Assembly: GCA_963575745.1 (NCBI GenBank) | Contig: CAUYUJ010014195.1 | Span: forward strand, 23,501-87,500 | Source: Prorocentrum cordatum | Taxonomy: Eukaryota > Sar > Dinophyceae > Prorocentrales > Prorocentraceae | Length of the DNA stretch: 64,000 nt | Reading direction: 5' to 3' | In this document: one piece after another, positions 32,685 to 43,129 of the stretch | Layout: every line of letters starts with the position of its first letter | How positions within the stretch are numbered: the stretch's first letter is position 1 | The notes under the pieces: generated by a model | The model's database searches: none | What the model saw: only the letters and a program-made list of their open reading frames with translations | Told to the model about the DNA's origin: nothing | Program-made: the position numbers and the translations under genes

Positions 32685-33139
32685 GAGGACGACGATGCGC
32701 GCGTCCTGGCAGGCACATAGAACGCGAGCCCCAAACGAGACCGTCCCAGACCTCAGTTTTCGTTCAACGCATGGGCTTCTGAAGCTTCAACTGCATCTTT
32801 CGCATCGGTTTCGGGCCCCAGGCTCAGATCGACGTCGGGCTATGTCCTCGACGCAGGACCTTGGAGCTGTCGACCCATCCCTGGGATGTCTTGTCCGCCA
32901 GTGTTTTTTGCGTTCCCAGATCCCAAGGCATTCGAAATCTGGTGATAATCGCCTGTCGCGAATGTCGCGTGACGCCTGGAAGCCAGGGTCGGCCAGTACA
33001 GATCTGCTCAAAGTCAGCCACCGGACTCCTCTCGAACACCGACCTGTCTAATCCCACCAGCCATCTAGGCTATCTAGGCGTAGGTGACTTCACGAGATTT
33101 GTCTTCTCTCCTCCTCCTTCCCCTGCTCGGGGAAGGGGC

Positions 33140-34130
33140 TGACCCTTCCCTCTACTCCTACCCTGGGCCTGGGGGAGAGGGGGGAACGGGCAGTCCGAGT
33201 TGCAAAGATGGACCCAAGATGGCTCCAAGAGGGCCCTCGGCAGCCCAAGACGGCCTCCAAGGTGGATCAAGAGAACCGAAGATGGCTCAAGATAGCCTCC
33301 TACATAAAGTCGGGGCGTTGACCTAAGGAACCCTAAATAAGGAACGAGGCTCTTTTTTTCCACAAGTTGAACTTCGATTTCCGATCGAAGACATAAGGAA
33401 AACCTGAGGCAAGCTGTGAAACACTTAAGGAACACGGAGCCCCTCCCCAACGAAAAGGGTTCCTTCTTCAAGGCCCCGGCTGTACCTCCAAGAGGCCCCA
33501 AAGCAGCCCCAAGACGGTTCCAAGCGCCCTCCGAGCCTTCCCGGGCACCCTCCGCACTCAGTCACTCAGGCCATGCGTCCCGCAGGGCGCGTCGGCACGG
33601 CAACTACGTTCGACCATCGGAAGAGAAGCACTATTCGGTGTATGCGGCGCGACGCAGAGGGGAGGGAGGCGAGGAGGAGGAGGGGATGAGGGAGGCGAGG
33701 AGAGGCCAACCTCTTTCAAAAACCTAGGAACATATACCTGGTGTTGCCTTTTGCGCTTTTTCGCTCCCGATGGGCGTTTCAGGCCTCAGGGTGACCCCCA
33801 GATGGCCAAAGAGAGCCCCACGAGGGCGCATCGGCGCCCCAAGACAGCCCCAGGAGCGCCCAAGAAACGCCCCGAGAGCAGACCCAGAGGGCCTCTTAAG
33901 CGCCATTGTGTGTCTCCCAGTGGGGGACCCGATTTCGCCCCCCCCACCCCCCCACCCCAGTCTTCTCGAGCCATGAGGGCCGAGAGGCCTCCCAGACTCC
34001 TCCAATGAGCCCCACCCAAGAGGGCCCCAAGACCTTCAAAGCGAGCCCCCAAGAGGGCCCCAGGAGTGCCCCAAGAGGCCCCGCTTGGACCCCAAGAGAG
34101 CCCCTAAGGTGGCCTTGGTCATTCTGCAAT
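33140..34130 (+). repeat. CCAAGA-type minisatellite, two blocks
   Basis: Blocks at 33200-33310, 33480-33550 and 33785-34120 consist of 12-15-base units such as GGCCCCAAGACAGCCCCAGG. A plain AT-richer block (33320-33470) and a purine-rich block lie between. Plus frames give P/K/R-rich and minus frames give L/G/W/S-rich peptides. The conserved ends of the composite element are not present. Confidence 0.8.
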
Positions 34131-34199
34131 TACCTCTCACAACAACATGTCTCCAAGGCTCGACTTCTTATCTTCCTTGTCATCGTCCGTTTCTTCCCT

Positions 34200-34260
34200 C
34201 CTCCTTTCCTGCCTCCTCCCTTCTCCTCCTCCTCCTCCTCCTTCTCAGCATCAGCATCAG

Positions 34261-34298
<38 letters not shown>

Positions 34299-34344
34299 GC
34301 AGCAGCATCAGCATCAGCATCATCACAATCATCATCACCATCAC

Positions 34345-34382
<38 letters not shown>

Positions 34383-34720
34383 CCATCACCAGCATCACCA
34401 TCAACATCATCATGCTCACGACCACCATAATCATCATCTGTTTCAGTACCATCAGCATCAACAGCATCATCATCATCATCATCATCAGCACCATCATCAT
34501 CATCATCAGCATCATCAGCATCTTCATAACCATCAGCAGCAGCATTAGCATCAGCATCAGCATCAGCATCATCAGCATCATCATCATCATCTTCTTCATC
34601 ATCATCAGCATCATCATCAGCATCATCATCGTGTCGCATTCCTCCTCCTCCTCTCCTCCTACTCTTCTTCCCCCTCCTCCTCCTCCTTATCGTTTGTTCC
34701 TCCTCCTCCTCCTCTTCTTC
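34200..34720 (+). repeat. (CAT)n/(CAG)n and TCC microsatellite
   Basis: About 390 bases of CAT triplets interspersed with CAG and CAC, flanked by TCC runs. It is similar in structure to 61.76-62.52 kb. The 34740-34925 flank again carries CCAAGA-type words. Poly-H/poly-M/poly-D frames are not genes. Confidence 0.95.
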
Positions 34721-34925
34721 GTTCTCCTCGTACCTCAAAGGTGGCCCCAGGAGGTCGAGCATGACTCAAGATAGACGCCGACAGACCTCCAAGCGGCCTC
34801 AAGACAGACTCAATATGGTCCAAGATAGCTGAGCATAGCTCGAGATAGCCACCGACAGCCTCCAGTTGAGCATGGCTCACGATGACATCCAAGAGACCTA
34901 AAGAAAGCCTCTGATCTTGCCTGGA

Positions 34926-35920
34926 TGGGCTGCTAGGGATACGCGGAGCCATGAACTCTTCAATATGCGCCTGGCTGTGGCCAAGAGGGGTTACGCAGAA
35001 GACCAAACAATACATCGAGAGACGACGAACAAACAAAACCATACCCAAGTCCGTTCTGTTCTGTCCTGGGGCGCAGACCAGCCAGGACGTCGTGGAGGAC
35101 TCAGCCGTTGCGACGAAAGCGTACCAGGAGGTCCAAAAACATCCCAAATCGTCGCGCTCCTAAGAGGAGGACCGGAGGAGGAGGAGGAGCACTGCCCATC
35201 ATGGCAAGTAGAGGTACAGGGAAGCGAAGTAAAGCGAGAGCAAGAGAAAAAACACTGAGTGGAAGCCAATTACACGAAAACACGTTGCACCCGGGCGAGA
35301 ATGCTCTCTCAGCCAGGGGCCACGAGGCGAGGGAAGGAGATTGAAGACCCTGGCGGTCTCTCACCCCAGAGCGGTTGAGAGAGAGACGGCCCCAGTGCCC
35401 AAAATGCCAAGAAAGCTGAGAGACAACAAAAACACACATCACATGAAGACACAGGGAGCATCCACAGCCGAAGATGGCAAAAAATGCAAAAGCATAAAAG
35501 CACACACCAGACACTGGAACCCAGACGACCCACACGAGGCTAGAAACAATGAAGCTACGCTCCTCCTCCTCAGTATGCGTTCCAAGCATTCTGGACCATC
35601 TAGCGGTCCTCTCGTCTCTGCAGGTCTGGAGCCCGTGCGGAGCATCAGAAAAATGCCTGGTAATCCTGAAACGCATCAGCATCGCTCAGGGGTCTGCTAA
35701 CCCTGGTCAATCAGACCCGGATCAGCAGGAAACCAAAACACTGCAACGCAGAAAAAACAACTGCTACGCAAATCTTCGCAAACCCGGGCCAGCCAATACG
35801 CGCGGCCGCCTCGCGGCCACGAGCGGCTCGCCAGCCCGGGTCAACCAGAGGGGGCCTCCGCAAGATCCGGCGCCCTGGCTGACCCCCGCTCGCTTCGACC
35901 CCCGTCTCTCGAGCCCCGAA
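34926..35920. other. Low-copy DNA, no supported gene
   Basis: Open frames on both strands (34917-35258, 35341-35700 plus; 35101-35682 minus) have ordinary composition in places. I find no domain or consistent splice structure. Confidence 0.35.
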
Positions 35921-35975
35921 GCATCGCGACCTCTTGCTCCTCCGTCCCGTGCTCCAGCAGTCGGGAGCGGCCAAG
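35920..35975 (+). repeat. GAAGCATCGCGACCTC dispersed repeat, copy 1
   Basis: CCCGAAGCATCGCGACCTC, TTGCTCCTCC and GTGCTCCAGCAG recur at about 36690-36740 and, in part, at 36950-36985. Its minus translation (EEQEVAMLRGSR) is shared between copies. Confidence 0.65.
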
Positions 35976-36056
35976 AGGGGGGTGTCCAAGAGGGGGGGTA
36001 CAAATCATGACCGGCAGCATGTGCGCGGCCCAGCGGGGGGGCCAGGGACGTAATGA

Positions 36057-36451
36057 AATTCGCCGGCCCAACGGGCCAGAGGCGTGCTAAGATCTCCGGC
36101 AACTGCTTAACAATATTTCTAGTTCGCGCGCGCCGGGCGGGCCCTGGGGGCCCCCGGACGAAAAGTACCCCGGCCGATCCCCGGCCGGGTCCTGGGCGAT
36201 CCCCAGGGGGGAGGCTATTTTTCGCCACCCCTCACGAGGATCGTGGCCTCAGGGGGTGGCTACAATCGACTACCCCCCCTCCCGCCCCAAGGGGCCCCCA
36301 AGAGCCTCCTAAGAGGCCCCATGGGGAGCCCAAGACGCCGCCAAGGAGCCCCAAGACGCCCCCAAGAAGCCCCCAAGAGGCCCCCAAGACGGCCCCAAGA
36401 GGCCCCAAACAGCGCTCCAGGGCCGGCGGCATGCGCGAAGCGATTGAATAA
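36057..36451 (+). mobile_element. Composite element with conserved ends, copy 1 (short)
   Basis: It starts AATTCGCCGGCCCAACGGGC, followed by GAGGCGTGCTAAGATCTCCG, a TTCTAGTTCGCGCGCGC stretch and ACGAAAAGTACCCCGG. The centre is CCAAGAGG minisatellite, and it ends GGGCCGGCGGCATGCGCGAA and CGATTGAATAA. CGCCGGCCC at the left and GGGCCGGCG at the right are inverted. The same ends bound 42040-42835 and 45660-46680. Confidence 0.8.
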
Positions 36452-36547
36452 GAAGAGTCGCCATGAGATCTGGGGAAATATCATGGCCCACGCCATGCTG
36501 TCCACCCCCCTCTAGTCATCACCCCCCTCTTCTCCGCCCCCGAAGCA

Positions 36548-36660
36548 GGTTTCCCGGCGCCTCCCGGCGCCGGGAGGCGGCCATGTATCGAGGAATGGGC
36601 CCCTCGGTGAGGCCGAAACCAGCCGCATGCACCAGATTTCGCACCCCCCCCCCTTTCCCA
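36548..36660 (+). repeat. CCCGGCGCCGGGAGG hairpin repeat, copy 1
   Basis: GGCGCCTCCCGGCGCCGGGA forms a hairpin and is followed by TATCGAGGAATGGGCC, GGCCGAAACCAGCCG and CAGATTTCGCA. Homologous blocks lie at 55970-56080 and 56312-56435. Confidence 0.75.
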
Positions 36661-36734
36661 ATGACCCCTCCTCTCGTCCGGCCCGGCTCTCGAGCCCCGA
36701 AGCATCGCGACCTCCTGCTCCTCCGGCCCCTGCT

Positions 36735-36952
36735 CCAGGAGCTTGTTTTTTTTAGACTCTGGCAAGTTTACTTGCATGGACGGGGGGGGGGGGCTGAGCC
36801 TGAAGCAAGCCGCCGGGGGGGGGCGCGGAAATCACGCAAGTCGAAAGGCACTTGCACGCTAGTATTCGCTTGAAGAGGGGCGAGAGGGGGGGGGGGGGGG
36901 GCGAACGCCATGCAAGTAAACTTGCCTGAAGCCAAAAAAAACAGGCTCCAAA
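36735..36952. mobile_element. Foldback with TTTACTTGCATGG arms
   Basis: CAAGTTTACTTGCATGG (36763-36779) and CCATGCAAGTAAACTTG (36907-36923) are exact inverted repeats, extended outward by an imperfect arm including AACAAGCTCC/AACAGGCTCC. The loop is G-rich (three poly-G runs). Both arms lie next to copies of the GAAGCATCGCGACCTC repeat. Confidence 0.7.
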
Positions 36953-36959
36953 GCGACCT

Positions 36960-37276
36960 CCTGCTCCTCCGGCCCCTGCTCCAGCAGGGTCGGGCCTGTC
37001 TCGGCGGCCTTGTGCAGCACGATGGCCCGCTCCTGCGGGGCGCCGGCGCGCCGCCCCCCGGAGACAGCGGCGCCGCGCCGGCGCCGGTGCCGGCGCCTAT
37101 GCCCCCGCCGCGGCTCGCCTCGGGCAGCGGGCGCCCCCAGTTGCGGGAGGGGCCCAGGGACGCACAGAGAGAAGTGCACCACAGATCCCAGGATTCCCCA
37201 GATCTTTTTCCATGCTTCCTGGATTATTTTCGCCTTCCCCATGCTTCCCACAGCTTCCTGGATCATTTCCCACTCG
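36960..37276. other. GC-rich spacer, no supported gene
   Basis: CGCCGGCGCCGG-rich sequence followed by repeats of CTTCCTGGAT and CGCCTTCCCCATG. The plus ORF 36910-37701 crosses three repeat families and is not credible. Confidence 0.5.
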
Positions 37277-37400
37277 CCGTCGCTCGGACGTCCATTTCCC
37301 GTGTTTTGTTCGGTATCGTGCGTGTTTTTGTGGCTCCTTGGTCGAGGATGGTCCTCGATGGTTCTCGCCGAGAGCAAAATGCACAAGTCCAAGCGATGCC
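37277..37400 (+). mobile_element. CGCTCGGACGT-type inverted-repeat element
   Basis: The left end CGCTCGGACGTCCATTTCCC and right end TGCACAAGTCCAAGCGATGC are imperfect inverted repeats. The interior shares GTTCGGTATCGTGCGTG and a TCCTCGATGGTTCTCGCC segment with the copy at 57567-57688. It is about 124 bp and non-coding. Confidence 0.75.
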
Positions 37401-37743
37401 AGGTCCATGCTTCCTGGATGTTCGCCTTCCCCACGTTTCCCACAGCTTCCTGGGAGTCGACGTTTTTAACTGTGCCTGCGTGCTCTTGTTCCCTCCTGAC
37501 AAGTGCTGGCCCACCAAGCTTCGCCCACGTGGAGGCTTCCCAAGTGGGGTCGGAGCAGATGGGGTCAGGGGATCTCGCCGCATCGTCGATGAATCACCAG
37601 TGCATCGGCGAGGTCGGCTTGGAGGACATCGTGCTCCTCATCGAGCCACATCGCCGATGCATCTTCGAAGCCGCGCGATCCTCCGACCCCGTCTACTTTG
37701 ACCCCATCTGGGAGGCCTGAGCCATCGCGCCCTGCGATGCGAG

Positions 37744-38130
37744 GTGATCCTCGCGCCCTCGCGGGACATGCTGGGCGACCGCATGGGGGACACGGATGAG
37801 CTAGTGTACGCCGACAATACGCTGATCATAGCCACAAGCACAGAGCGCGCGCAGGAAAAGATGACAGCTATTCCTGCCGCTGGCGCGAACTACGGCCTCA
37901 AATTCACTTGGGGGAAGCTCGAGTTGCTGGCAATCCGGTGCCAGGGGAGCGTGACGAGTCCAGACGGCGCCCCGATCATCAAAAGGACTCCATGGTTTAA
38001 TTGGGGAGTGTTTTGGCTGCCGATGGATCCATTGTTTCTGAGCTGAGCAGGCGACTTGGTTGCGCAAGGGCCGACACTCTTGCCCGAGTCTGGTCTCATT
38101 CCACGAGAGAGTGCTTGGTTTTCCCGGCTG
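37744..38130 (+). pseudogene. LINE reverse-transcriptase fragment (catalytic to thumb)
   Basis: In frame from 37744: GDTDELVYADNTLIIATSTE, then the usual GLKFTWGKLELLAIRC. This is RT motif C and what follows in a dinoflagellate LINE. YADD is YADN (N codon 37816-37818), so the second catalytic Asp is lost. A frameshift near 37983 and a TAA at 37998-38000 follow. The shifted frame then continues LGSVLAADGSIVSELSRRLG and ADTLARVWSHST. The reading stops where the satellite begins at about 38134. The rest of a LINE ORF resumes at 52.94 kb. Confidence 0.8.
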
Positions 38131-38133
38131 GCC

Positions 38134-39150
38134 GTACTAGTACGCCGAAGTACGCCTACTAGTACGACCCGGCGAGTCGTACTAGTACGCCGAAGTACGC
38201 CTACTATTACGCTCCGGCGGGTCGTACTAGTACGGCTAAGTACGCCTATTAGTACGACCCGCTGCGGTCGGGAAGCGTACTCGTAGGGCCGAAGTACGCC
38301 TACTATTACGACCCGGCGGGTCGTACTAGTACGACTGAGTACGCCTACTAGTACGACCCGCTGCGGTCGGGAGGCGTACTCGTAGGGCCGAAGTACGCCT
38401 ACTAGTACGACCCGGCGGGTCGTACTAGTACGGCTAAGTACGCCTATTAGTACGACCCGCTGCGGTCGGGAGGCGTACTCGTAGGGCCGAAGTACGCCTA
38501 CCATTACGACCCGGCGGGTCGTACTAGTACGACTGAGTACGCCTACTAGTACGACCCGCTGCGGTCGGGAGGCGTACTCGTAGGGCCGAAGTACGCCTAC
38601 TAGTACGGCGGGTCGTACTAGTACGTACGCCTACTAGTACGGCGGGTCGTACTAGTACGGCTAAGTACGCCTATTAGTACGACCCGCTGCGGTCGGGAGG
38701 CGTACTCGTAGGGCCGAAGTACGCCTACTAGTACGACCCGCGGGTCGTACTAGTACGGCTAAGTACGCCTACTAGTACGACCCGCTGCGGTCGGGAGGCG
38801 TACTCGTAGGGCCGAAGTACGCCTACTAGTACGACTCCGCGGGTCGTACTAGTACGGCTAAGTACGCCTACTAGTACGACCCGCGGCGGTCGGGAGGCGA
38901 ACCCGTAGGGCCGAAGTACGCCTACTAGTACGACTCCGCGGGTCGTACTAGTACGGCTAAGTACGCCTACTAGTACGACCCGCGGCGGTCGGGAGGCGAA
39001 CCCGTAGGGCCGAAGTACGCCTACTAGTACGACTCCGCGGGTCGTACTAGTACGGCTAAGTACGCCTACTAGTACGACCCGCGGCGCTCGGGAGGCGAAC
39101 CCGTAGGGCCAATGTACGCCTACTAGTACGACTCCGCGGATTGTACTAGT
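38134..39150 (+). repeat. GTACTAGTAC satellite, 99-bp family
   Basis: Monomers recur every 98-99 bases (GCTGCGGTCGG or variants at 38261, 38360, 38459, 38558, then after one irregular unit 38686, 38784, 38883, 38982 and 39081). Each holds several copies of the 10-base palindrome GTACTAGTAC and a CGACCCG...CGGGTCG inverted pair. The satellite directly abuts the LINE fragment. Confidence 0.95.
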
Positions 39151-41197
39151 ACGGCTAAGCAGGCCAAAGTAGCCCTACTAGTACGCCCCCGCCAGCCCCC
39201 CGGGGCCGTACGAGTAGGCCAAAGTAGCCCTTCTAGTAGCCCTCGCCGGGGCGGACTTTCGAGCATGTCTCGAGCGGGGAGCCTCTCCGCCGGTCGTACT
39301 AGTAGGCCAAAGTAGCCCTACTAGTACGCCGCCGCCAGCCCCTCGGGGCCGTATTAGTAGGCCAAAGTAGCCCTACTAGTAGCCACGGCGGGGCGGACTT
39401 TCGAGGAAGTCTCGAGCGGAGGCCCTCTCCGCCGATCGAACTAGTACGCCAATGTAGCCCTACTCGTACGCCCCCGCCAGCCCCCCGGGGCCCGTGCTGG
39501 TAGGGCTACTTCGTGCCTACTCCTCGCCGGAGCGGACATTCAAGGATGTCTCGAGCGGAGGACCTCTCCGCCGGTCGTACTAGTAGGCCAAAGTAGCCCT
39601 ACCAGTACGCCTCCGCCACCCCCCCGGCGCCCGTACTAGTAGGCGAAAGTAGCTCTACTAGTAGGCCCGCCGGGACGGACTTTCGAGGATGTCTCGAGCG
39701 GGGGGCCTCTCCGCCGGTCGTACTAATAGCCAAAAGTAGCCCTATTAGTACGCCCCCGCCAGCCGGTCGTACTAGTAGGCCAAAGTAGCCCTACTAGAAC
39801 GCCCCCGGCAGCCCCCCGGGGCCCGTACTAGTAGGCTCAAGTAGCCCTACTAGTAGCCCCGGCGGGGCGGACATTCGAGGATGTCTCGAGCGGTGGGCCT
39901 CTCCGCCGGTCGTACTAGTAGGCTAAAGTAGCCCTACTAGTACGCCCCCGCCAACCCCGGGGCCGTACTACTAGGCCACAGTAGCTCTACTAGTAGCCCC
40001 GGCGGGGCGAACATTCGAGGATGTCTCGAGCGGAAGGCCTCTCCGCCAGTCGTACTAGTAGGCCAAAGTAGCCCTACTAGTACGCCCCCGCCAGTCCTCC
40101 GGGGCCGTACTAGTAGGCCAAAGTAGCTCTACTAGTAGCCCTGCCGGGGCGGAATTTCGAGGATGTCTCGAGCGGGGGGCCTCTCCGCCGGTCGTACTGG
40201 CAGGTCAAAGTAGCCCTAGTAGTACGCCCCCGCCGGCCCCCCGGAGCCGTACTAGTAGGCCAAAGTAGCCCTACTAGTAGCCCTGGCGGAGCGGACATTC
40301 GAGGATGTCTCGAGCGGAGGACCTCTCCGCCGGTCGTACTAGTAGGCCAAAGTAGCCCTACTAGTACGCCCCCGCCAGCCCCCCGGGGCCGTACTAGTAG
40401 GCCAAGGTAGCCCTACTAGTAGCCCCGCCGGGACGGACTTTCGAGGATGTCTCGAGCTGGGATCCTCTCCGCCGGTCGTACTAGTAGGCCAAAGTAGCCC
40501 TACTAGTACGCCCCCGCCGGCCCCCCGGAACCCGTACTAGCAGGGCTACTTCGACCCTACTAGTAGCCCCGCCGGGGGGAACTTTCGAGCATGTTTCGAG
40601 CGGGGAGCCTCTCCGCTTGTCGTACTAGTAGGCCAAAGTAGCCCTGGCTCGTACTAGTAGGCCAAAGTAGCCCTACTAGTAGCCCCGCCGGGGCGGACTT
40701 TCGAGGATGTGTCGAGCGGGGGGCCTCTCCGCCGGTCGTACTAGTAGGCCAAAGTAGCCCTACTAGTACGCCCCCGCCAGCCCCCCGGGGCCCGTACTAG
40801 TAGGGCTACTTCGACCCTGCTAGTAGCCCCGCCGGGGGGGACTTTCGAGCATGTCTCGAGCGGGAGCCCCCTCCGCCGGTCGTACTAGTAGGCCAAAGTA
40901 GCCCTACTAGTACGCCCCCGCCAGCTCTCCTGGGCCGTACGAGTACGCCAGAGTAGCCCTACTAGTAGCCCCGCCGGGGCGGACTTTCGAGGATGTCTCG
41001 AGCGGGGAACCTCTCCGCCGGTCGTACTAGTAGGCCAAAGTAGCCCTACTAGTACGCCCCCGCCGGCCCCCCGGAGCCCGTACTAGTAGGGCTACTTCGT
41101 CCCTACTAGTAGCCCCGCCGGGGAGGACTTTCGAGGATGTCTCGAGCGGGAGGCCCCTCCGCCGGTCGTACTAGTAGGCCAAAGTAGCCCTACTAGT
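39150..41197 (+). repeat. GTACTAGTAGGCCAAAGTAG satellite, about 142-bp family
   Basis: About 14 monomers each contain CTAGTAGGCCAAAGTAGCCC, a CCGCCAGCCCCCCGG run, GGCGGACTTTCGAGGATGTC and TCTCGAGCGG...CCTCTCCGCC. Spacing is mostly 139-144, with one 192-base unit near 39705-39897. It shares the TACTAGTA core with the 99-bp family but has a different body. Confidence 0.95.
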
Positions 41198-41396
41198 CCA
41201 ACGCGACCAGTAGGCCAACGCGAGCGCCACTTCCAAGATGCGCTCCACGTCAGCGCGCAGCCTGAGCTTGTTCTCGCACGACCAAGGCAGCGCGTTGATC
41301 ACCTCATCAATGTGCCCCATTGCCGAGCGCTCACATGGTCGCGCCATGGCGACGAGCGGCGCAGCGAGAACGAAACCCCACGACGTGCGAACCGCC
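41198..41396 (-). CDS. Exon truncated by satellite, function unknown
   Basis: The acceptor GCTTCCCCCTGCAG ends at 41397. The open frame then reads protein-like, including MARPCERSAMGHIDEVINAL, then PWSCENKLRLRADVERILEV and ALALAYW, before running straight into satellite at about 41197. Codon choice and an amphipathic helix pattern support real coding origin. No donor is seen, so the 3' part seems lost to the satellite. Not recognised. Confidence 0.45.
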
Positions 41397-41649
41397 CTGC
41401 AGGGGGAAGCAGCACATCCAGAGACACAGACAAAGCCATCATGGTTACGGAATCGCCATGCCACTACAGCACGAAGACGCCGACTGTGCGAATCCCCGGA
41501 AAAACATAGGCATGTAGGCCCTGACACTTACAACAAAATGGCACGCGCATCAACTAGCATTAAATGCCCTCTCGAGGTTCACTCTTCTGAGAATACATTG
41601 GAATATTGAAATACAAGCGGCCTGTAGAGCGTGGGTGGCACCCGAGAAC

Positions 41650-42035
41650 TCGTTGTGAATATCCGACGACGCAGCGTGCCGGAGCCTCCACCCTTCCGAA
41701 ACGATTGCAATGTATGGTCCCTCTGAGCGCCTCAACAATCAACAATTCAGACATATGCTCACTGCGACTGCTGAACTAGAAGCTAATGTACACATGAAGT
41801 AGGAAACCAGACGAAGTAAGTTGGTCTCGGCCCATCCACCTAGAAAACCTGAAAATGAATGTCCGACGTCGCAGCAGAACCTCCACCCCCTCCAAAACAA
41901 TTGTAATGTACAACCCCTCTCATCACCTTTACAACATCACAAGTCAGCATATGCTCACTACGAGTCCTGAGCTAGTGTACACATGATATGGGAAGCCAGA
42001 TGAAGTAGGTTGGTCTCAGCCCACACACATAAAAC
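41650..42035 (+). repeat. About 190-bp tandem repeat, two units (third beyond insertion)
   Basis: Units begin GAATATCCGACGACGCAGC (41657) and GAATGTCCGACGTCGCAGC (about 41855), and share CATATGCTCACTACGAGT, GTACACATGA and a GTTGGTCTC...CCCA end. A third unit starts at 42837, on the other side of the composite element, so that element sits inside this array. 41400-41649 shows no supported gene. Confidence 0.8.
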
Positions 42036-42039
42036 TTCT

Positions 42040-42835
42040 AATTCGCCGGCCCGACGGGCCAGGGCGTGCTAAAATCTCCGGTGCCTGGTTAACAGTATTT
42101 CTAGTTCGCGCGCGCGGGGCGGCCCCTGGGGGTCCCCGGACGAAAAGTACCCCGGCAAGGTCCCGGCAAGGTCCCGGCAAGGTCGGGTCAGAGATGCCGG
42201 AGTTCTGTTACAGGGCCCCAGGACGGGCCAAGAGGTCCCCAAGAAGCCTCCAAGACGGTCCAAGAGGGCCCCGAGACGGCCAAAGATCGCCCGAAGACGC
42301 CCAACAGGGCCCCAAGACAGCCCAAGAGGCCTCCAAGACGCCCCAAGGGCCTTCCAAGAGGCCTCCGAAGAGGGCCCCAAGAGGCCAAAATCGTTGATTT
42401 TCATTGTTTTTTTCTATGTTTTTTGCGTTCTGGCTTTTTCGGCTTCCGGACGCTCCAAGACGGCCCAAGAGGCCCCCAAGACCGCTCCAAGACGGCCCAC
42501 GAGGCTCCCAAGACGGCCCCGGAACGGCCCGGCCCCCAAGACGGCCCAAGTGCCGCCCAAGACGGACCAAGAGGCCCCAAGACGGGCCCAAGAGGGGCTC
42601 AAGAGGGGAACCGAGAACTGAAAAATCGAGCCCCCCGCCCCAGAAGGCGCCCAGGAGGCCCCCAAAAGGCACCAAGAGGCCCCCAAGAGGCCCCCAAGAC
42701 GCCCCAAGAGGCGCTCAAGAGGCCCGAAAGAGGCCCCAAGAGGCCCCAAAACAGCCCCCAAGAGGCCCTAAAACTCGGCTAGCCCACAACGGTGCGACAA
42801 TATGGGCCGGCGGAATGAGCGAAGCGATTAAATAA
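42040..42835 (+). mobile_element. Composite element with conserved ends, copy 2
   Basis: It starts AATTCGCCGGCCCGACGGGC and ends GGGCCGGCGGAATGAGCGAA, GCGATTAAATAA. The interior order is: conserved GTGCTAAAATCTCCGG...AAAAGTACCCCGGCAAGGTC block, minisatellite, AT-richer ATCGTTGATTTTCATTG...TTTTCGGCTTCCGGACG block, then minisatellite. It is inserted in the 190-bp tandem array, which continues at 42836. Minus frames read NRFAHSAGP from the right end, then L/G/W/S-rich repeats. Confidence 0.85.
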
Positions 42836-42935
42836 TGAATATCCGACGTCGCAGCGGAACTGCAACCCCTCCAAATTACTTCCAACCTCACCAATCAAGC
42901 ATATCCTCACTGCGAGTGCAGAACACACCCCTCTC
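42836..42935 (+). repeat. Partial third unit of the 190-bp tandem repeat
   Basis: GAATATCCGACGTCGCAGCG, then CAAGCATATCCTCACTGCGA, continues the array of 41650-42035 after the inserted element. Confidence 0.75.
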
Positions 42936-43129
42936 CTTCGAGGCGCCGCTAAAGCGAGCGCGTGCTGGCGCGATGAGAAAAACACCCCTCCTGAGGCAGC
43001 GGAGCGAGCAAGCTTCCCGCACCTTCCTCGTGGCCGTGGCCCTGGCCCTGCCTCCCCATAATCCTCTCTCGCCGCGCCCTCGGCGCTCCGCTCGCCCGTC
43101 TCACACCGCATGGCGCATCTGCTGCGCGC

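Noticed and set aside
38134-41197. Direct repeats separated by spacers suggesting a CRISPR array
   Set aside because: Spacers are homologous between units, units are 99 or 142 bases, and the context is eukaryotic; it is satellite DNA.
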